A DNA stretch of 64,000 bases from Paramecium sonneborni. Taxonomy: Eukaryota; Ciliophora; Oligohymenophorea; Peniculida; Parameciidae. The position numbers and the translations under genes were made by a program. The stretch covers positions 4,095 through 68,094 of the forward strand of contig CAJJDN010000161.1 in NCBI GenBank assembly GCA_905182985.1, in the 5' to 3' direction. Positions 11,101 through 22,380 of this stretch are shown piece after piece (the stretch's first letter is position 1; every line of letters begins with the position of its first letter). The notes under the pieces are model-generated. The model ran no database searches, had not been told where the DNA came from, and worked only from the letters and a program-made list of their open reading frames with translations.

Positions 11101-14100
11101 CAATCAAATTAACCATTAAAACAACCATCTTCTGCTATTAAATTCTGATCATCACATTGTTCGTTCCCTAAAATCTACCCATCATTTAAGATTTCATAAC
11201 ATTTACCATCTAGATTCTAATATCCTTATAAACATTAGATACATTTTCCAAATTCACAATGATTACATTATTATTAACACTAATATTTTGAAAGATAACA
11301 ACCATCATACATAAGTGAATTTTTATCATCACATTGTTCATCTCCAACAATTTAAGAATCTCCTGTTGATGAATAGCATTTCTAATCTAAATTTAAAAAC
11401 CACCCTAATTTGCATTTTAAGCAGTTACCCTTATAGCAAATTAAACAAGAGTCTTAACAATCAAATTTACATCTGAAACAATTCTAATCAGTCAAATCAT
11501 CACATTCTTCATAATTTTATACAGTAATACCATCTCCACAAACAGTTTCACATTTATTGTACAATTAATTCAATACCCACCCAGTAGTGTTACATTCTAA
11601 ACATCCAATTTTACTACATAAAGTACAAGATTGTTAACAACTTAATTAACATTAATAGCAGCCATCATTTAATAGATTATTTCCATCTTCACATGTACTT
11701 TCTTATTTTACAATAATACCATTTTAACACACTTTAATACATTTCTAGATTGATTACTCCAATTTATATCCTTCAATACATTTAATACAGATTCCCTTAT
11801 TGCAATTTGAACAGTTCTTATCGCAAGTTATTTAACATTAATTACATACACTTCTAATAGTATTATTATCACATTCTTCATTTTGTAAAACAAGAATATT
11901 GTCTCCACAAATACTTTAGCATGATCCATCATTTTGTAGGTACCAACCAATTGCTTCATTACATTTTTAACATATACCAAATTGACAATCTATACAATAC
12001 TCTGAACATTAAAATTTACAATTGAAACAACCATCAAAAGGTGCTATATTTCCATCTTCACATTATTCAGGAAACACTAATTATCCATCTTAACAAATTG
12101 GAACACATTTATTCTCTATTAGATAATAACCATTTTAACAAGTTACACATAAAGAGTTAATACAAGTTTAACAAAATGTATCACAAGAGAATCTACAATA
12201 ACTACATCCATCTTATTAATTAGTATTTCCATCATCACACATTTCAGTTAGACTAGTAACTATTCCATCTCCACAAATAGAATTACAGGTTCCATCTATT
12301 TAAGCGTACCATCCTCGATGTTCATCACATAGAGAACATTTTCCAAAACGACAATCAACACAGTTTAAAGAACATTCATATTAGCAATTAACACAATTTC
12401 TTGAGTTTTCTGTACATTATTAAAGTAATGTTAACTAATTTCCTTAACAAAGAGACCGACAATCATTATTATGTACTTCATATCCATTTTTACATTAATA
12501 ACATTTTCCATTTAAGCAAATATCACATGCAAAATTACAAGCAAATTTACAATTATGACAACCATCAAATGGATTATTATTACCATCATCACAATCTTCT
12601 TGTTCTACTACTATTAAATCACCACAAAGTGGAAGACATGGTAAATTAATTCCATCATCATAATATCCAGGTAGACATAAGCATTGATGTCTTTTGATTC
12701 CCCTATGATGATCTTAAACGCATGTTAAACAATTGTTGTTAGAACTACCATAACAATTTTCACAGTATTTATTGCATTTGATGCAATCATCTCCTTATAA
12801 AAATGTGAATGGATTACACAAGCATATTCCATTTAATAATTAAAATTTATTATTTTTACATTAAGTACATTCATTTAAACTAATACATGTATGACATCCT
12901 GGCTATGTACAATCCTTACAATTATAAACTTGAGTTATAGAATTAAAATCCAAATATTAGGTAATTGCACAATTAGGACCAGAATAACCTCCATTGCATG
13001 TAGTTAAACTTGTGCAACCCAAACAAAAAGGAGGACACTAAAATAAATTAATAATAATACATAATGAACAACAATGAAATAATCTGATATTGCACAGAAT
13101 TCTTTTGTTATATTTGTAGATGCAGCATCACATAAAAATTCAACATATAAACTGTTATCATAAAAATTAGTTAAACTTACATTAAAATAACGAGTGCTTT
13201 CAAGACCAGTACGACCAATTAAATTTGATCCACCTCCAGGATTATTAAATGATGTTGAATATGTATTACTAGACAAACCAACCTTATATTTAAAAGATCC
13301 AGTATATCCATCACCATAAGTTAAATTAAAATATATCGATACGGCATAATGAGGTTTTTAGATATTCCATGTCTTTTTATAGGATCCATCATTCCAAACC
13401 AATAAACCCCCTAATACAATTTTATTATTTAAAAATGAAAATTTTTATTTGGTTGATAAACTAAAAGATGGATCTGTGGTTTAATCATAGAAGCTTACTA
13501 TTTCATCATAAGTCATGTTTAAATTATAAAATCCTTTGGCTAAGTATCTTGAATCTAAAATATATATATTGTATTAAATTTTACATGGAATTATATCTTC
13601 ATAATCTATACAATTTGATGAATAAATGGGACAAGTTTGAACACATTAATTTTTATATAAATTATATCCTGAATCACATTACGAACAAGTAGAAAAACCA
13701 GAGCAAATTAAACAATTTTCTTAACAAAAACCAGTGTCAATAGTAATATTTCTCATTCCCCAAGATTCGCTTTCTTATTGAAGTTATCCTTAAATATAAA
13801 TGGTTGGATTAGAATTAAAAAGTTAAAATGTCATCTCTGCTCTTAACAAAGTGTAACTAGAGCTACAACTATCAGCTTTTTCATAAATTTTTAATAAATT
13901 TTCAACTTAAAAACCTGATGCATTTTTTATAATTTTAGATTGTAATTGATTATTGTGTAAAATTTAAATTTCACTTGTCTATTGAAAATTAAACAAATAA
14001 AACGTTATACGAATTCTAATAAATTTGACTTAATTTTCTAAACTCATTTAATAAACCATTCCTTCACTATATTAAAGTTTTCCTATAAAACTTTTTCCAT

Positions 14101-15052
14101 TACAATTTTCAAATACTAAATCAGTGTTTTTAGGATAAAATTCATCATTTCCAAATATTAATGGCAAATATCTTTGATCTTATTGAGGAATCCCATCATC
14201 TTAAAATAGTGTAAACTTTGATTTTATTCGAGTGTCTTCTACACAAATTTTATCATCACGAGCTATAGAATCATCTCGATTACATTCTTATCTACAACCT
14301 ATAAAAGTTTCTGAGAATTATTATGAATCAATGCATTTACATTCTCCATTTTATACACTTTAATTATCATAACAACTTAAACAATCTGATTCAGTAGGAC
14401 CATCACAAGTTAAACAAGTTGGATGACAAGCTTTAATATATACCAACAAGTTTCTAATTCCGATTTATATATAATCATCATTGCAATTAGGATCACCATA
14501 TTAATGATCCCAATCACAACCATCTCTACATCTATGATCATAAGGATCAAAACAAATTTATATTGAAAAATTATTAGAGTTTGATGAAACAGAATTACTT
14601 ACAATCGTTTCTAATTGAAATTTTGATAGGCTACTATGACAGGTTAGACGACTATCTTAGATTAAATCACTTTAATCATAATCTTTTATATAGAGTTGCA
14701 TGTCATTTGAACCTCTGTTACTATCATATGTTACGCTTAATTCAGAATTCTGACTTATAGCTCCATCAAAAAATGCATCAAAAATTATTTATACTTGATA
14801 ACTTTTATACCTGAAAGATTTCTCTAAATATCTCTTCTATTTAGTCAATCTCACATATTCTAACTGATTTGAACTACAAACATTTTTCTCAATACTGTCA
14901 TTCAAAGAAAAACTAGAATACCCATAATTACCAGAATAACCTGGGCAACATTCACTTGTTTTCCATTAATTCTGAGAAATTTACTTATCGGTAAAACTTA
15001 AGTCTATTAGTCTCCAGTTTGCTCTTACAAAAGAAATGAGGACTGTTAGCAT
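8193..15052 (-). CDS. Giant cysteine-rich membrane protein with DUF4215-like repeats
   Basis: About 2275 aa. It starts MLTVLISFVRANW, a signal peptide, and stops at TGA 8193-8195. The N-terminal ~800 residues hold two ligand-like regions with cysteine clusters (CHPTCLTCDGPTESDCLSC; an EGF-like CPPFCLGCTSLTTC). From about residue 800 to 1730 there are ~16 repeats of about 61 residues (183-nt period) with the pattern CGDG...EECDDGN...DGC..CKFxC...C, the DUF4215/myxococcal cysteine-rich type. The C-terminus (residues ~1900-2275) has about six hydrophobic segments (YLSFLMYFGIIVSILYLI, TFSSILAITFILDIL). One 32-nt intron (13038-13069) is required by frame and restores the EGF-like block. The architecture indicates a disulphide-rich ectodomain anchored by a multi-pass domain at the cell surface. 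The ligand is unknown. Confidence 0.85.
9840..12640 (-). repeat. Array of ~16 CDDGN cysteine-rich repeats, ~183-bp period
   Basis: Inside the giant minus-strand gene, the complement of TGTGAYGATGG (the CDDG codons) recurs every 180-190 bp, at about 9860, 10040, 10230, 10415, 10600, 10785, 10965, 11150, 11335, 11515, 11695, 11875, 12055, 12235, 12415 and 12595. Each unit has 8-10 cysteines. Units differ clearly from each other, so the array is old rather than freshly amplified. Confidence 0.8.
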
Positions 15053-15342
15053 GATTTTGAATTAATTATTTGTAATCATTAAATAAGGATTATTTGTGAT
15101 AAAAAATTTATATTTAAAGGCTAACCAAATTACGTAATCAAATTATGTTTTCTCCTAATTCACAATAGCATTTAAAATTGATATCTAATTTAAGCTTTTT
15201 AGGCCTTTATTAAGTATTTAAAACTTTAATTATAGGATCTTATGCTGCTTTCATGTGTTTTTTTTTAAAGTATTTTTGTTTAATAAAAATAATCAAAAGC
15301 AAAATAATTAATTTTTCAACATTTTTTATTCATTACTAACTA

Positions 15343-15709
15343 ATGAATCCGTGCCCTAAATCTAATTAAGACCTAACAAAAAGTAATGACGAATATCAAT
15401 TAGCGTTTAAAATAGAAAAAAATTCAAATCAGAAATATAGGGTATGTTACAACTTTTAAGAAAAAATTATTATACTCATATGATAAATTATTTAATATAT
15501 AAATAATCTAAGAATATTTATACTTTTTAGGATTTTTCTCAGAAAAAGTGATTAATATTGAGTAACATAACTAAGAAATAAGCAAGTTATCCTCTTTATC
15601 ATAGTAGAAGAAATTTAATCAGATAAAAAACTAAAAAAAATTAAAATTAATTAATAATTAATCGATCTTTTCAAGTACATGCATATCATATTTTAATTTC
15701 GTATTTTGA
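15343..15709 (+). CDS. Hypothetical protein, 115 aa
   Basis: It starts MNPCPKSNQDLTKSNDEYQ and ends SYFNFVF before TGA (15707-15709). One very short GT-AG intron (19 nt, GTATGT...TTAAG) right after KYR keeps the frame. The product is mostly charged and Gln-rich (EKVINIEQHNQEISKL, QQKKFNQIKNQ). No domain is recognised. It starts 290 bp from the giant minus-strand gene (divergent) and converges on the minus gene below. The frame could be a surviving piece of a larger gene. Confidence 0.4.
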
Positions 15710-15820
15710 ATAAAGGAAGGAAAAGATAATAAATTATCTAATAAGAAATAAGAAATCATCTTTTAAACATTCAAGTTCAATTAAAAGAAAAAAACATGTC
15801 ATATTCATGCTTGAGCAGAA

Positions 15821-16760
15821 TCAATATTCAGAGCTCTACCATTTTTATAACTGAGAGCATCTTTGTGATTTGTTGTTTCTGTTATTATTCTTCTATAACT
15901 TTTTCATTTGGTTTAACGATGGCAAATTTACCTCTTTATAACTATTTTTTTTTTTAAGTTCTTATTTTTCGTTAGTTTTTTTATTGATTTACCCTATCTA
16001 CATCAACAATATTTTTGTATTAAGATTAATAAAACTAATTATTAGGAAAGTAATGATTTTCCGACTATATTTTATTCAAATACACTATTGATTTCTTTAT
16101 TATTTACAGTATTAAGATTATTAATATAATTATTTATTTCTTAAGTAGTCATTTTTATTCTAATTTTTTTATTTTAAATTATATAAGGGTAGTCTATTTT
16201 GTATTTTTTACTATTTTTATCTGCCTTATAGATTCTCTGTTAGGCTTGCCAAAAAGTTAAGTTTTGTCTTCCATTCTTAAAAATAAGCTTGAATTAAATT
16301 ATATAAGAGTTAAAGATGAGTTATTGATATTTCCTCCACTTACCTTCTTTTCTGTTTTAAATCTCTTAATTATCTACTTGCCTTTATAATTTAAATGAGT
16401 CAATATTATCGTCGAAGAATATTTATAAAGTAGTATACGTTTCATGGAATTTGAATACTATATTATTTTTTTCATAGGTACAAAGCTATTAGTAATTCAA
16501 TAATTAGATCTCTTCTTTCATAATTAATTAGTATCTTTTCATACTTCTAATTTCATTTCTTAAAAATTTCCACTTTTGAGCTATGTTAGATTACTCTTAT
16601 TTAAGGTTTTTAACTTTATATTTGACTAGTTCTGGAGTTAGTCGTTCATATTATATTAAGACATAAACTTATGCTGATTTGAAGGATTGAATAAGCCATT
16701 CTTATTATATAATTAATGTTATGATGTTATTTTGGAGGGATAAGGACGATTGTTTATCTG
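15821..16760 (-). CDS. Hypothetical Lys/Gln-rich protein
   Basis: A minus-strand frame runs from about 16760, through YERLTPELVKYKVKNLK, RNEIRSMKRYQLIMKEE, EGKWRKYQQLIF and QNLTFWQAQQRIYKADK. It then splices (38-nt GT-AG intron) into IGQINKKTNEKQELKKKN and ends QKWQSSEY at TGA 15821-15823. The composition is coding-like (Lys, Gln, Glu with scattered aromatics). No domain is recognised. The 5' end is unclear: an in-frame TGA lies just upstream of 16745, and a possible upstream exon MKFKLEWQQNLEI near 16895 could not be joined with a normal-sized intron. Confidence 0.4.
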
Positions 16761-17076
16761 AAAAAACTCACCTAAAATGAGTTCATAATTGATAAATTAA
16801 AAATATTTTATATTTATAATTAACTGTTTTTAATGAATTCTAAATATAATAATATGTTATTTCTAAATTCTATTGCCATTCTAGTTTAAATTTCATATTA
16901 AAAAAATGGCTTAATCAAAATCGTCTAATGTTGATTCCCCATTAACAAAGATGGTAGAAGTATTTCAATATATTCTAAGAGAATTTAAAAAATTTTAATA
17001 TTTAAATTATTTATGAACCTAATAATAGTTATGTCTATCTATAAAAACAAATCTTTAAATTATGATTTTTAATATT
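16761..17076. other. Unassigned stretch
   Basis: It lies between the hypothetical minus gene and the surface-protein relic. It contains a short plus-strand frame beginning MAQSKSSNVDSPLTKMVEVF (from 16905, stopped after 36 codons) and the possible upstream minus exon near 16895. Neither could be extended into a supported gene. Confidence 0.3.
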
Positions 17077-17690
17077 TCAGAGAATAATGTAATTTAATTA
17101 ATTATCATTTAAGTAGCAGAAGTCTTAAATCACAATATTTTAAATAGCATTTGCTAAAACAATAGTATTTTTTAACAAATGAATGAAGTCATTATTTAGT
17201 TTGTTTATTAGAATTAGAGACTAAGAGAAAACTCTTAAAATTTGTGTTAGTACATAACGATCAGGAATATAAGAGGTTGGTAAATATTTAGTTATGAAAC
17301 CTTAAGCTAACCATTTCCAAGATTCTTAATAATTATCTTCAAAACATTATTTTACGTATTCAAGACCACACAATAAACAAATTCCTGTTTTTGAAGAAGA
17401 TTAATAACGATCTTCACAAAGAAAAAATTTGATTAAAAGGTTTTAATACATTATTTACATTTAAGAATGAGATTTTGACAATTTATGATTTCAAAAGCAA
17501 TACTGAAATCAGCAATTGCAAATAAAGTGCAAATTTCTTCATTTTTAAAATTAATATATGATCTTAAACAATTTTCTTAAGATGGTTTCTTTTCAATACA
17601 TTTTCCTGTTTCAAATTCAAAAATAAATCCTTCATTGCATTAAGCTACAATTTTGAAAATATTTATGTTTAAGATTGCACATCATTGACT
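17077..17690 (-). pseudogene. Relic of a giant cysteine-rich surface protein
   Basis: The minus strand encodes CNEGFIFEFETGKCIEKK, NCLRSYIN, EEICTLFAIADF and EIINCQNLILKCKQCIKT. After a frame change come CEDRYQSSSKTGICLLCG and QESWKWLAQGF, with the stop at 17077-17079. The first part matches the cysteine-rich block of the 36.3-44.9 kb gene (NCLRSYIN, DEICTL, EIINCEKYISNCLQC). The second part matches the CQNGYYASFFTGLCYLC and KDAWKWQ block of the 25.7-35.1 kb gene. Frame breaks without a plausible intron mark it as a decayed paralogue. It lies antisense to the two living copies, so it arose by an inverted duplication or a rearrangement. Confidence 0.6.
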
Positions 17691-17979
17691 TTATTTGATG
17701 ATTTGGATTATTTTTAGGGAAAAAAATATAGCTATTAATATTTTAATGAAATTGCCCCTTACATAAGTAATTTAGTTTTAGTTCGAGGAAAATTGTGTTT
17801 ATTATAATTGTGATTTAATTATTAAGAATTATTTTAAAGAAAATATCTTTGCAATGTAATTTACAAAATTGAAAATTTAAGGCAATCTTTATTCTTTAAT
17901 ATTGCGCGACTATTAATTTTATAATTTGATTCAATTATACTTAGCCAGCTTAAATATGAAATAAAAAAATAGTTAGTTT

Positions 17980-18690
17980 AAATATTAGGAAGTGGGGGTT
18001 CTTCAATTGATTTAAAAATTCTAGATACTAATTTCTATTCCATTACAAATTATCCATCATTAATATCCTTCAAAGCAGAGAAATTTCTCAATTTTTATAT
18101 ATAAAACTTAGAAATCTGAGACTTAAGTATTTTAAACTCAGTGCTTTTTAATATTACATGCACTGAACAGGAGGGGGATGATATCATTATTAATAATTTT
18201 TAACTTTAGAATTGTATATTTATTATTTCAACATTATTTCTATTTTTAAACACTAGAAGAAACATTATAATTAATAATTTTGCCATTAATTCTTGCCAAT
18301 TTTATAATTCATTAATCATAGATTTAATTAATCAAAATGTTGAATCAAAATTATTATTTAATAAAGTATTAATAAAAAACTCTCTATTTCCTAATTCAAT
18401 GTTAATTAAAAGAATTGATAAAACAACCATATCAATCAATTAAGTTTTAATGATCCAAAATTAAATTATTTAGAGATTTTTGGTAATACTATATTACAAT
18501 ATTTAATATAGATAATTTCAATAGTTATCAATTAATTTGAAAAGAAAAATCTAATTCTACATAATTTTAGAATGTTTAAAATGTTTTTAAATATTATAAG
18601 AGGTGTAATTGAATATTAATATTTTCTATTGTTCATATATTATATTTATTTTAAAACACTCGAATAATATTTGAAAATTTAAATCAAGAA
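17980..18690 (+). pseudogene. Relic of a beta-helix-like surface-protein region
   Basis: Plus-strand frames read SGGSSIDLKILDTNFYSI and, after a TGA and a frame change, EGDDIIINNFQLQNCIFI, RRNIIINNFAINSCQFYN and LFNKVLIKNSLFPNS. These resemble the parallel-beta-helix-like part of the 36.3-44.9 kb gene (for example LIYIKGGDLRILNFQVIGI). No start, no cysteine-rich region and no clean exon structure are present. The neighbouring minus-strand relic belongs to the same family, so two pieces of such genes lie head to head here. Confidence 0.45.
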
Positions 18691-18730
18691 CTAAAAGAAT
18701 TATAATAAGGTCAATCACAATTTATAAGCA

Positions 18731-19682
18731 ATACTTAAGATATTTTCTAAAATAATGAAAAAAGATAAATTTAATTAATTTTATATTGCAAGATGAGATT
18801 AATCCAAATTTGAGACTTATGCAAATATTGCTAAAAGGAGTGACATAATATAAAGAACTAATGAACATGAAAGTTTTTTTTTAACAAGCAGAACACAATA
18901 ATTCATTGAGGGTTGTTGGATTAAAATTGATGTACAATTATTAAGGAGGATGGTACAAAATTAATTAAAAAGCTATTTAGAGTTGCTAAAGAACACATGC
19001 ATTCTTTATAGAGGAGAAAAAGAAATTTAAAGAAAAATATTTTTTAGTGTTTACAGCACTTTTTGCATTTATAGGTTAGGTTTTATTGTAATATTTAACT
19101 TCTAGGACTAGATGAATATCATTCAGTTCTGATTTTAAGAATGTCTAATTAATTATCTATCTTTAAATTGATCAGCTGTAACTGAATATTGAATTTTATC
19201 TAATTTGAACATAAGTTCTATAAATAATTTTCATTTCTTTGATCATATATTTTACAATTAAAGTTTGTTAATATTTTATACTTAATAAATATAACTAAAA
19301 ATTGTCTTATCTAATGCATAAAAATTTCCTTTCTTAAACTCTTACCAAATTTATTTTGATTCTGAAAATCAAAAATTTATCAACCAGGTTTTGATGATGT
19401 AATTAGAAAAATTATTCATTGAAATTTAAGTTTCAAGTATTCAGGCTATTTACTTTTCAATCTTATTTACGTAAACTTTCTTTCTTAATATCAGAAATTC
19501 TGTATAATAGTATAAACTTTCTTTTTTCAACATTTTATTAATGAATTAGATTCTGAAATACCTAATTTTATGTCTAATTTAGAAATAATTAATAATAATA
19601 ATTATAATAAAAACATCCAATAAAAATAAAAAGTTTTAGTATTTTTCAACTTAATAATTCTAATACATACCTTTTGTTTATA
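18731..19682. repeat. Direct repeat copy 1 (952 bp)
   Basis: The segment from ATACTTAAGATATTTTC to CTTTTGTTTATA recurs, with no difference that I could see, at 19761-20712 (offset 1030 bp). The copies are separated by 78 bp that include the only N of the window (19683), which sits exactly at the end of copy 1. This is the pattern expected when two contig ends that overlap are placed side by side instead of being merged. A real tandem duplication cannot be excluded. Confidence 0.9.
18759..19115 (+). CDS. Hypothetical ORF inside repeat copy 1
   Basis: The frame is open from after TGA 18756-18758 to TGA 19113-19115; the first ATG is at 18819 (98 aa from there). It contains DEINPNLRLMQILLKGV, AEHNNSLRVVGLKLMYNY, the charged EEKKKFKEKY and a hydrophobic tail ALFAFIGQVLL. 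The composition is clearly coding-like. Just upstream, a second frame (FENLNQELKELQQGQSQF) seems to belong to the same protein but is one base out of register, so this is probably a fragment of a larger, disrupted gene. No family is recognised. Confidence 0.35.
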
Positions 19683-19760
19683 NTATATTCAAATAATTTA
19701 AAAATTTTGTAAATTAATAATAGTATTTTATAATAATGAGATAAATAAAAAATATTAATT
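19683..19760. other. Spacer with N between repeat copies
   Basis: 78 bp of AT-rich sequence. The ambiguous base at 19683 marks a scaffold join or an unresolved base exactly where copy 1 ends. Confidence 0.7.
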
Positions 19761-20712
19761 ATACTTAAGATATTTTCTAAAATAATGAAAAAAGATAAAT
19801 TTAATTAATTTTATATTGCAAGATGAGATTAATCCAAATTTGAGACTTATGCAAATATTGCTAAAAGGAGTGACATAATATAAAGAACTAATGAACATGA
19901 AAGTTTTTTTTTAACAAGCAGAACACAATAATTCATTGAGGGTTGTTGGATTAAAATTGATGTACAATTATTAAGGAGGATGGTACAAAATTAATTAAAA
20001 AGCTATTTAGAGTTGCTAAAGAACACATGCATTCTTTATAGAGGAGAAAAAGAAATTTAAAGAAAAATATTTTTTAGTGTTTACAGCACTTTTTGCATTT
20101 ATAGGTTAGGTTTTATTGTAATATTTAACTTCTAGGACTAGATGAATATCATTCAGTTCTGATTTTAAGAATGTCTAATTAATTATCTATCTTTAAATTG
20201 ATCAGCTGTAACTGAATATTGAATTTTATCTAATTTGAACATAAGTTCTATAAATAATTTTCATTTCTTTGATCATATATTTTACAATTAAAGTTTGTTA
20301 ATATTTTATACTTAATAAATATAACTAAAAATTGTCTTATCTAATGCATAAAAATTTCCTTTCTTAAACTCTTACCAAATTTATTTTGATTCTGAAAATC
20401 AAAAATTTATCAACCAGGTTTTGATGATGTAATTAGAAAAATTATTCATTGAAATTTAAGTTTCAAGTATTCAGGCTATTTACTTTTCAATCTTATTTAC
20501 GTAAACTTTCTTTCTTAATATCAGAAATTCTGTATAATAGTATAAACTTTCTTTTTTCAACATTTTATTAATGAATTAGATTCTGAAATACCTAATTTTA
20601 TGTCTAATTTAGAAATAATTAATAATAATAATTATAATAAAAACATCCAATAAAAATAAAAAGTTTTAGTATTTTTCAACTTAATAATTCTAATACATAC
20701 CTTTTGTTTATA
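19761..20712. repeat. Direct repeat copy 2 (952 bp)
   Basis: Copy of 18731-19682, apparently exact. After it, the sequence continues with TATTTTTGTATTG towards the TMBIM-like gene, so copy 2 looks like the copy joined to the right-hand contig. Confidence 0.9.
19789..20145 (+). CDS. Hypothetical ORF inside repeat copy 2
   Basis: Second copy of the ORF at 18759-19115, with the same sequence and the same stop. It has the same upstream TGA and the same hydrophobic C-terminus. If the duplication is an assembly artefact, only one of the two ORFs exists in the genome. Confidence 0.3.
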
Positions 20713-21117
20713 TATTTTTGTATTGATAAAAATAATCATCAAAATCTGCCTTTTTAAAACATTTTTAGATTTCTTAATCAATCATTTCTGATCCAAATCT
20801 TATGGTTTTCTTTTTAATTCAAATCATGTGATGTTTCGAAATTAATCAATAAATCAATACTATGTAAGAACAGTTCATATATCAAAAAAAGGTGTTACTT
20901 TTGAAAATGGTTATGATCAGACATATTCATAAAAATAAAAAAAAAACTTCAGAATTGCTATACATAGAACTTAATAATTGATATAAACTTTTTAGATTTA
21001 ACCAAGCCTCATTAATAAATGATTATAAATGAAATTTGGCCTCTTTCCTATATAAATTTGTGATTTTTATAAATAGAACAAAACTAAAAATATTTAAAAT
21101 TTAAATTGTTTAATTCA
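20713..21117. other. Intergenic
   Basis: AT-rich stretch between the repeat and the 3' end of the TMBIM-like gene. No supported gene on either strand. Confidence 0.45.
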
Positions 21118-22063
21118 TCATCCTTCATTGCTACACAATATTGACAATATATAAAACAACAAAAGCAAACAGAGGATAAATGATAAAATAGTTATTCCAA
21201 TCAAAAGCAGCAGTGCTGCAATCCAATAGTCTTTTGTGTTAAGTTAATGCTTAAATGATATGTAATCAATTTACTTTCCCATTCATTATTGAGATTAACT
21301 CTAATATCAATATTATAAATTAAAAGTTCATGATGATTAAAATAACCCAAATTACAGTACTATATTCTTCATGTGCTACAAGAAATAATATCCCTGCTAC
21401 AACAATTTAGGCTATACTTATAATTAAATAAGAGTCTTTTAATATATATATATTTATTTCTTACTTCCAAATGCTAGTTCGTCTCTCTATTTCTTCACAT
21501 TTAAATAAAAAGCAAAAATACTAGCATATGTGAAGAAAGACAACATTCCTACGCAAGCATATACTTTTGTTTCATCTACTGCTTCATTTTCTTCAATCGA
21601 TAAGGCATAGCCAATAGGCATTCCGATAACAATTGATATGGATATTGTGAAACCAATAAAAACAATGTAGTTAAAAGGTTTCTAAAATAGTTAAATTATT
21701 ACAATTCTTATAGATTTTGAGCAATAACATATTATTCCAATAATAAAAGAGGTAAACAAGAAAATATAATATAATACTTTGGTTTCTTTATTTTCATGAT
21801 CAAAGAATAAATTACGAAATTACCTCCAAGCAAAACTAATCAAAATAAATGAATAAATAAATGTCAAGATTAATGCTAAGATGCCTAAGACTTTACAAAG
21901 AAATTTTATCACAGTAGGACTGCTGGCTGTTTCATATTATTCCTATGAATAATTCACATAATATTTCTCATCTAAAATAATATACAAATATACAATAGGC
22001 AATTTATGTATTATGACTTTAGATAATTTAAATCCTCTCTACTTCATGGTAAACATCAGCCAT
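21118..22063 (-). CDS. Bax-inhibitor-1/TMBIM-like membrane protein
   Basis: 289 aa after removal of three GT-AG introns of 22, 29 and 25 nt, which fit exactly to one frame. It starts MADVYHEVERIQ and stops at TGA 21118-21120. A hydrophilic ~50-residue N-terminus precedes seven or so hydrophobic segments. The first follows the family-like entry FLCKVLGILALILTFIY; others are FLFTSFIIGIICY, FIGFTISISIVIGMPIGYAL, FFTYASIFAFYL, IVVAGILFLVA and the C-terminal IAALLLLIGITILSFI preceded by NTKDYW. The length and topology match the TMBIM/Lifeguard family, which affects Ca2+ leak from internal membranes. I assign the family from the hydropathy pattern and the KVxGILALxL entry, not from an alignment. 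Confidence 0.6.
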
Positions 22064-22380
22064 TTATAATATCTTTTTATAATTCTATTAAAAAAAATGA
22101 TTAAAAATATAAATTTTTATAGAATTAATAGGCAAACTTAAATAATAACTTCATATATTAGTTTTAATTTATTGTAGGTTTAGCATATCCTAAATTAAAT
22201 ATTTTTATTAAAGAGGAATGATATATAAAAAATAAAAAAATGTAAAAAGGCTGGAATTTGTTTGTATAGAAAGACATACAATTTGGGAAGAAATTAGGTA
22301 GATTATATAAGGGAAATTAGATAAGAAGAATTTGAGTCTTATTATAGCTTTTTATTTAAATTACATATGTATAGCCAATT
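22064..22380. other. Intergenic
   Basis: It lies between the start of the TMBIM-like gene and the 3' end of the next minus-strand gene. A short plus-strand frame, MQKGWNLFVQKDIQF, is seen near 22240 but stops after about 32 codons. Confidence 0.35.

Noticed and set aside
16905..17470. Plus-strand multi-exon gene starting MAQSKSSNVDS...
   Set aside because: It could be built with three tiny introns, but the same DNA on the minus strand encodes blocks matching surface proteins A and B, so the plus reading is most likely an antisense artefact.
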